Positions 59,726 through 64,000 of a stretch of 64,000 nucleotides of DNA are shown one piece after another (position 1 is the stretch's first letter; each line of letters begins with the position of its first letter). The stretch spans positions 248,001 through 312,000 of the forward strand of contig NZ_JAMDLH010000005.1 of assembly GCF_023721755.1 (NCBI RefSeq), read 5' to 3'. The stretch comes from Pleomorphomonas sp. NRK KF1 (GTDB lineage Bacteria > Pseudomonadota > Alphaproteobacteria > Rhizobiales > Pleomorphomonadaceae). Below the pieces are notes generated by a model. That model saw only the letters and a list, made by a program, of their open reading frames with translations. It had not been told where the DNA came from and did not search any database. A program made the translations under genes and the position numbers.

Positions 59726-60757
59726 ATGGGTTACAAGGTCGCTGTGGTCGGTGCCACCGGAAACGTGGGCCGCGAAATGCTTTCCATCCTCGCCGAGCGC
59801 GGCTTTCCCGCCGATGAGGTGATCGCCGTCGCCTCGCGCCGGAGCCAGGGCACCGAGGTATCGTTCGGCGACAAGACGCTGAAGGTGCAGGCTCTGGAGC
59901 ACGTCGATTTCTCCGACATCGACATCTGCGTCATGTCGGCCGGCGGATCGATCTCCAAGGAATGGTCGCCTAAGATCGGCGCCCAGAAGTGTGTCGTCAT
60001 CGACAACTCCTCGGCTTGGCGCTACGACGAGGACGTGCCGCTGGTCGTCCCCGAAGTCAATGCCGACGCCGCCGCCGGCTTCACCAAGAAGTACATCATC
60101 GCCAACCCCAACTGCTCCACCGCCCAGCTCGTCGTGGCCCTGAAGCCGCTGCACGACAAGGCCGGCATCAAGCGCGTGGTCGTGTCGACCTACCAGTCGG
60201 TGTCCGGCGCCGGCAAGGACGCGATGGACGAGCTGTTCACGCAGACCCGGGCGATCTTCGTGTCCGACCCGGTCGAGCCGAAGAAGTTTCCGAAGCGCAT
60301 CGCCTTCAACCTCATTCCGCACATCGACGTCTTCATGGAAGACGGCTTCACCAAGGAAGAGTGGAAGATGACGGCGGAAACCAAGAAGATCCTCGATCCG
60401 AAGATCAAGCTGACCGCCACCTGCGTGCGCGTTCCGGTGTTCGTCTCCCACTCGGAAGTGGTCAACATCGAGTTCGAAAACCCGATCACCGCCGACGAGG
60501 CCCGTTCGATCCTGCGCGAAGCGCCCGGTTGCCTCGTCGTCGACAAGCACGAACCCGGTGGCTACATCACCCCGTATGAGGCGACCGGCGAAGACGCCAC
60601 CTACATCTCGCGCATCCGCGAGGACATCACGGTGGAAAACGGCCTCACCATGTGGGTGGTCTCGGACAACCTTCGCAAGGGCGCTGCGCTCAACGCCGTG
60701 CAGATCGCCGAGGTGCTGCTCAACCGTGGCCTCTTGAAGCCCAAGAAGGCCGCCTGA
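59726..60757 (+). CDS. asd: Aspartate-semialdehyde dehydrogenase
   Basis: This NADPH-dependent enzyme reduces aspartyl phosphate to the semialdehyde, the branch point to lysine, threonine, methionine and cell-wall diaminopimelate. Length 343 residues. VAVVGATGNVGREMLSILAERGFP binds NADP; the catalytic Cys is Cys130 (NPNCSTAQ) and the His lies in CVRVPVFVSHSE. The ATG at 59726 follows AGAAGGT. Functionally linked with lysA and metX elsewhere in the window. Confidence 0.97.
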   Translation: MGYKVAVVGATGNVGREMLSILAERGFPADEVIAVASRRSQGTEVSFGDKTLKVQALEHVDFSDIDICVMSAGGSISKEWSPKIGAQKCVVIDNSSAWRYDEDVPLVVPEVNADAAAGFTKKYIIANPNCSTAQLVVALKPLHDKAGIKRVVVSTYQSVSGAGKDAMDELFTQTRAIFVSDPVEPKKFPKRIAFNLIPHIDVFMEDGFTKEEWKMTAETKKILDPKIKLTATCVRVPVFVSHSEVVNIEFENPITADEARSILREAPGCLVVDKHEPGGYITPYEATGEDATYISRIREDITVENGLTMWVVSDNLRKGAALNAVQIAEVLLNRGLLKPKKAA

Positions 60758-60780
60758 GTCCCATAATCACCAGCTTTCAG

Positions 60781-60809
60781 GCCGCCGCGATCGTTTCGCG
60801 GCGGCTTTT
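60781..60809 (+). terminator. Rho-independent terminator after asd
   Basis: GCCGCCGCG (60781-60789), loop ATCGTTT, CGCGGCGGC and then TTTTTTC. A strong 9-bp GC stem with six T on the plus strand, 23 bases after the asd stop. Confidence 0.93.
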
Positions 60810-60817
60810 TTCTGATC

Positions 60818-61354
60818 TCAGCCGCGCGAGAGTTCGCCCGGCGCCGAGTGCTCGCCATCGCCGAGCGCCCTCTGCATCAGAACCTGATCGAGCCAGCGGT
60901 CGAACTTGTAGCCGAGGGCCGGCGCGACGCCGACCAGCGTGAACCCAAGGGCAGCATGCAGCTTGCGCGAGCCGACGTTGCCGCTGTCGCCGATCACCGC
61001 CACCATCTGCCGGAAACCGCGCCGGGCGCATTCGTCGATGAGCGCCTGCAGAAGACGCTTGCCGATCCCCTGCCCTTGTCGGGCCGGGTCGATATAGATC
61101 GAGTTTTCCACCGTGTAGCGATAAGCAAGGCGCGGCCGATAGGCGCTGACGTAGGCGTAGCCGGCAAGACCGCCGGTCATCTCGGCGATCAGATAGGGGT
61201 AGCCACCGCTGGTGATGGCCTCGAAGCGCTTCAGCATCTCCGCCTCGGTCGGCGGTTCGAGTTCCCACGAAGCGGTGCCGGTACGAACGGCCTCCTGATA
61301 GATGGCGGCAATCGCCGGGATGTCGCTGGCGCGAGCGGGACGAATGGTCAGCAT
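60818..61354 (-). CDS. GNAT-family N-acetyltransferase, phosphinothricin/methionine-sulfone type
   Basis: This is an acetyl-CoA-dependent N-acetyltransferase of 178 residues. TIRPARASDIPAIAAIYQEAVRTGTASWELEPP at the start, then SIYIDPARQGQGIGKRLLQALID (the acetyl-CoA motif R-Q-G-x-G) and VAVIGDSGNVGSRKLHAALGF are typical of the PAT/MddA group that acetylates methionine sulfoximine, sulfone or phosphinothricin. Substrate is inferred. The ATG at 61354 was chosen over a TTG at 61375. Confidence 0.88.
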   Translation of the reverse strand: MLTIRPARASDIPAIAAIYQEAVRTGTASWELEPPTEAEMLKRFEAITSGGYPYLIAEMTGGLAGYAYVSAYRPRLAYRYTVENSIYIDPARQGQGIGKRLLQALIDECARRGFRQMVAVIGDSGNVGSRKLHAALGFTLVGVAPALGYKFDRWLDQVLMQRALGDGEHSAPGELSRG

Positions 61355-61432
61355 GGGGCGTATCCGGAAGAGCAAACGGCGCGGCAGTGCGCCGGCGCCC
61401 TAGATCGCATGCCACAGCCTTCGCCTCAAACG

Positions 61433-61461
61433 AAAACGGCGCCGGGAATGACCCGGCGCCG
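61433..61461 (-). terminator. Rho-independent terminator after the Bax-inhibitor-like gene
   Basis: On the minus strand CGGCGCCGGG and CCCGGCGCCG (61461-61437) form a perfect 10-bp stem with a five-base loop and are followed by TTTTCG. It lies 27 bases after the stop codon. Confidence 0.85.
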
Positions 61462-61488
61462 CGTTTCTGTAAGGACGTTCCGCTGTCG

Positions 61489-62238
61489 TCAGCGACGGTC
61501 GCCGATCAGGCGAAGCAGCATGATGAACAGGTTGATGAAGTCCATGTAGAGGTTGAGGGCGCCCATGATGGCCTTGCGGCCGGCGGTCGCGCGATCGTCA
61601 CCCTCGTAATACATCTCCTTGATGGTCTGCGTGTCATAGGCGGTCAGACCGGCGAAGATGCCGACGCCGAGCACGGAGATGGCAAACTCCATCGCCGAGG
61701 ACTGCATGAAGATGTTGACGAGGGACGCGATGATCAGGCCGAACAGGCCCATGATCAGGAACGACCCCATGGCGCTGAGGTCGCGCTTGGTCGTGTAGCC
61801 GTAAAGGCTGAGGGCACCGAAGGCGGCAGCCGAGATGAAGAACACCTGCGTGATCGACTGCTGGGTGTAGACCAGGAAGATCGACGACAGCGACAGGCCC
61901 ATCAGCGCCGCGAAGGCCCAGAACAGGCCCTGCGCCACCGGCATGGACAGCTTCTGTATGCCGAAGGAGAACACGAGGACCAGACCGATCGGGGCGAGCA
62001 TCACCAGCCACTGCAGCGGACTCGTGTAGAGCGCGGCACCGAACGAGGTGAGGGTGATCGGATCCCAGCTTGCCACGGAGGCGTTGGCGGCAAGCGCTGC
62101 GACACCGCCGGTCACGGCGAGGCCGATGGCCATGTAGTTGTAGACCGACAGCATATAGCTGCGGAGACCCTGATCGATCTCCGCGGAATAGGCCCGGGAA
62201 CCGTAGCCCGAGGGGATGTTGCGTTCAGGGAATGCCAT
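61489..62238 (-). CDS. Bax inhibitor-1/YccA family membrane protein
   Basis: This is an inner-membrane protein of 249 residues with seven hydrophobic helices. The N-terminal cytoplasmic MAFPERNIPSGYGSRAYSAEIDQGLRSYML and the C-terminal GLTAYDTQTIKEMY, then KAIMGALNLYMDFINLFIMLLRLIG, are conserved in the BI-1 family. Bacterial members are proton-sensitive calcium leak channels or regulators of the FtsH protease. The ATG at 62238 was chosen by family start; the frame extends to 62364 without support. Confidence 0.93.
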   Translation of the reverse strand: MAFPERNIPSGYGSRAYSAEIDQGLRSYMLSVYNYMAIGLAVTGGVAALAANASVASWDPITLTSFGAALYTSPLQWLVMLAPIGLVLVFSFGIQKLSMPVAQGLFWAFAALMGLSLSSIFLVYTQQSITQVFFISAAAFGALSLYGYTTKRDLSAMGSFLIMGLFGLIIASLVNIFMQSSAMEFAISVLGVGIFAGLTAYDTQTIKEMYYEGDDRATAGRKAIMGALNLYMDFINLFIMLLRLIGDRR

Positions 62239-62373
62239 TGGGGCGTCGATCCTTCTCTGGAAATGCGAGGTCGCGAGGGAGGCGAGCCTCCCCTCGCTCG
62301 AAGATGCAATATGGGCGTAGCCCGATGAAAGCTCAAGGGCAGGCACGGCGAGTCCGTCAAACATGACGAAGAT

Positions 62374-64000
62374 TTAAAGATTCCTGAGCACGGGCGCCGC
62401 CTTGGCCGAAAGAGCCCTGAAGGTGCCGAGCAGACCGAGACCGATGGTCAGAACAAGCGCGACGACTACGGCACCGAGGGCAACCCACGGATCGAGGTCG
62501 ACCGGCACGTCCATGATGCCGCGAAGAACGCCCCAGGCGGCCATCGCTCCGGCGACCAGCGCGAACACGGCGGTAAGAAAGCCGAGCGCCGCGTACTCCA
62601 ACGCGAAAGCCAGAAGAACCCGAGCCCGCGTCGCTCCGAAGGTCTTGAGCAACACGGCATCATAGACGCGCTGACGATGGCCGGACGCGAGCGCGCCGGC
62701 CAGAACGAGCACCGAGGCGGCGAGTGCGATGGAGGCGGCGGCGCGAATGGCCAGCGTCAGCGAGCCGACCAGATCGTTTACGGTGGCGAGCACATCCTTG
62801 ACGCGGACCATGGTCGCCGTCGGGAAGTCGGCGACCACCGCCCTGATCAACCGCCCTTCGTTCTGCCGCTCGGCCGTACTGTCACCGTTCGTCGGTAGCG
62901 CCGCCGTTGAAAGCACCGAATAGGGGGCGCCGGCAAAGGTGTTAGGCGAGAAAACCATCACAAAGTTGATGGAGAGCGACTGCCATTCGACCTTGCGCGT
63001 GCTGGCCACCTTGGCCGTGATTTCACGGCCGAGCACGTTGACGGTGACCGTATCGCCGATCGACAGGCCGAACTCGCGCGCCAGCTCGTCCTCGAAGGAG
63101 ACAAGCGGCTCGCCCTCGTAATCCCTAGGCCACCAGGCGCCCGACGCGATCGTCGAGTTGGCCGGCGGTTCGTCCGATATCGTGATGCCTCGGTCGCCGG
63201 AGAGCGCCCAGCGCGCGCTTTCGGGCGCATCGATCCTGTCAACCGGCGTTCCCTTCAGCGCGGTGATGCGGCCGCGCAGCATCGGCACCGTCTCGAGCGT
63301 GGTGCCGGGCACCGTCGCCTCGACCAGTCGGGCGAAAGCGTCGAGATCGTTCGAACGGATGTCGAGCACGAAGAAGGTGGGTGCCTTCTCCGGCAGGGTG
63401 GACGTGAGTTGCCGCCTGAGGCCGGTGTCGATCAGCGCCAGCGTCACCATCAATGTCAGACCGAGGCCAAGGGACAGCACGACCGACAGCGTCAGACCGC
63501 CGCGACGATGTATGTTGCGCAGCGCCAGCCGGAACTCCGCCGACCCGATCGCCGGCAATCGACCGGCAACTCGGCGGATCAGGGCGGCCACGCCGGTCAG
63601 CACGACGAAGATCGCCGCCATCGACAGGATGAACACCACCGCCACGAAGCGGTCGGCGGCGGTAGCGATGGCGAGCGCGGCGAGAAGCAGGACCGCGACC
63701 GTGGTTGCCAGGACATAGACACGACGCGGCAGCCGCCGCTCCGGCGCCACCTTGTCGCGGAACAGCGCGCTCACCGGCACGTCGTGAGCACGGCCAAGCG
63801 CCCAGATGGCGAAGGCAAAGGCCGTGAGAAAGCCATAGGCGGCAGCGAGCAGCAGCTCGCCGGGATAGACGCCAATCTCGATCGGCAGTTCGAGCGCTGC
63901 GGCGATCAGTCCGCCCGCGAAGAAGGGCGGTACGAGCCCGAGGGCAAGGCCCAGAACCACGCCGATGCCGGCAATGACGCCGATTTCGATCAGGTAGATG
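62374..64000 (-). CDS. FtsX-like ABC transporter permease, N-terminus outside the window
   Basis: This is the C-terminal part (about 542 residues) of a large ABC permease; the frame stays open to the end of the window, so the start lies beyond. Several helices (for example LPIEIGVYPGELLLAAAYGF and VYVLATTVAVLLLAALAIATAADRFV) precede a MacB-like extracytoplasmic domain (about 200-390 of the visible part) and a final FtsX domain (SLTLAIRAAASIALAASVLVLAGALASGHRQRVYDAVLLKTFGATRARV). It matches the YbbP/duplicated FtsX permease type, partner of a YbbA-like ATPase that should lie upstream outside the window. Substrate unknown. Confidence 0.9.
   Translation of the reverse strand, partial: IYLIEIGVIAGIGVVLGLALGLVPPFFAGGLIAAALELPIEIGVYPGELLLAAAYGFLTAFAFAIWALGRAHDVPVSALFRDKVAPERRLPRRVYVLATTVAVLLLAALAIATAADRFVAVVFILSMAAIFVVLTGVAALIRRVAGRLPAIGSAEFRLALRNIHRRGGLTLSVVLSLGLGLTLMVTLALIDTGLRRQLTSTLPEKAPTFFVLDIRSNDLDAFARLVEATVPGTTLETVPMLRGRITALKGTPVDRIDAPESARWALSGDRGITISDEPPANSTIASGAWWPRDYEGEPLVSFEDELAREFGLSIGDTVTVNVLGREITAKVASTRKVEWQSLSINFVMVFSPNTFAGAPYSVLSTAALPTNGDSTAERQNEGRLIRAVVADFPTATMVRVKDVLATVNDLVGSLTLAIRAAASIALAASVLVLAGALASGHRQRVYDAVLLKTFGATRARVLLAFALEYAALGFLTAVFALVAGAMAAWGVLRGIMDVPVDLDPWVALGAVVVALVLTIGLGLLGTFRALSAKAAPVLRNL

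Overview
The window is a high-GC stretch of bacterial chromosome, almost certainly from an alphaproteobacterium of the Hyphomicrobiales (Rhizobiales). That placement rests on the gene families and their neighbourhoods: metX-metW, a CpdR-type single-domain receiver, an MJ0042 zinc-ribbon protein beside ftsEX, DUF2125 next to tyrC-hisC, argH-lptM-lysA, a TIGR02302/DUF4175 protein, etfBA with a 3-hydroxyacyl-CoA dehydrogenase, a ureDABCEFG cluster, and a TTAA-N7-TTAA CtrA-like box. The genus is not resolved. No tRNA, rRNA, CRISPR array, prophage or intact insertion sequence was seen. The DNA is densely packed and mostly housekeeping; the unusual material is mainly in a few non-coding gaps.

Layout. 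1-9.9 kb: the end of a short-chain dehydrogenase, an HNH endonuclease, a CHASE4-GGDEF-EAL c-di-GMP enzyme, a DMT exporter, glyoxalase II, a methyltransferase, metW-metX, a Cys-rich exported protein, and an AraC regulator divergent from a DUF1579-like gene. 9.9-16.2 kb: a saccharopine-dehydrogenase-like oxidoreductase, gluQ, a DNA glycosylase, a carboxylesterase, a PduO-type cobalamin adenosyltransferase, cpdR, hpt and a zinc-ribbon membrane protein. 16.2-25.6 kb: a repeat-filled gap, ftsEX, YdcF-like and PlsC proteins, ChaC, DUF2125, tyrC-hisC, an AEC transporter, a PEBP-like protein and SlyX. 25.6-33 kb: a Cache-domain chemoreceptor and the urease cluster (ureD-A-DUF1272-B-C-E-F-G). 33-40 kb: lysA-lptM-argH, divergent tlpA, a palindromic element, a small hypothetical gene, an AT-rich regulatory-looking gap, a COG0523 GTPase and a D,D-carboxypeptidase. 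40-45.3 kb: a DUF4175 protein, etfB-etfA and an hbd-type dehydrogenase. 45.3-51.2 kb: a sugar module (GH2 beta-mannosidase, LacI regulator, SMP-30 lactonase, divergent 2-hydroxyacid dehydrogenase). 51.4-64 kb: a chemoreceptor, ccmBA, acnA, a soluble PAS chemoreceptor, asd, a GNAT acetyltransferase, a Bax-inhibitor-1 protein and an FtsX-like permease that runs off the end.

How the genes fit together. Several sets are probable operons, judged by overlapping or nearly touching ends: metX-metW (4-bp overlap), ftsE-ftsX (4 bp), hisC-tyrC (4 bp), ureG/F/E (overlaps), argH-lptM-lysA, dacA-cobW-like, ccmA-ccmB (4 bp) and etfB-etfA. Amino-acid synthesis is well represented: Met, Tyr, His/Phe, Lys (asd and lysA) and Arg. 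Nitrogen release from urea, envelope functions (ftsEX, plsC, D,D-carboxypeptidase, lptM) and signalling (three chemoreceptors, one c-di-GMP enzyme, CpdR) make up most of the rest. The best leads for something undescribed are the AT-rich gap at 37.2-37.5 kb (CtrA-like box, DnaA-box match, a foldable leader and a ribosome site leading into a 15-codon frame), the terminally inverted palindromic element at 36.7-36.9 kb, and the tandem repeat upstream of ftsE.
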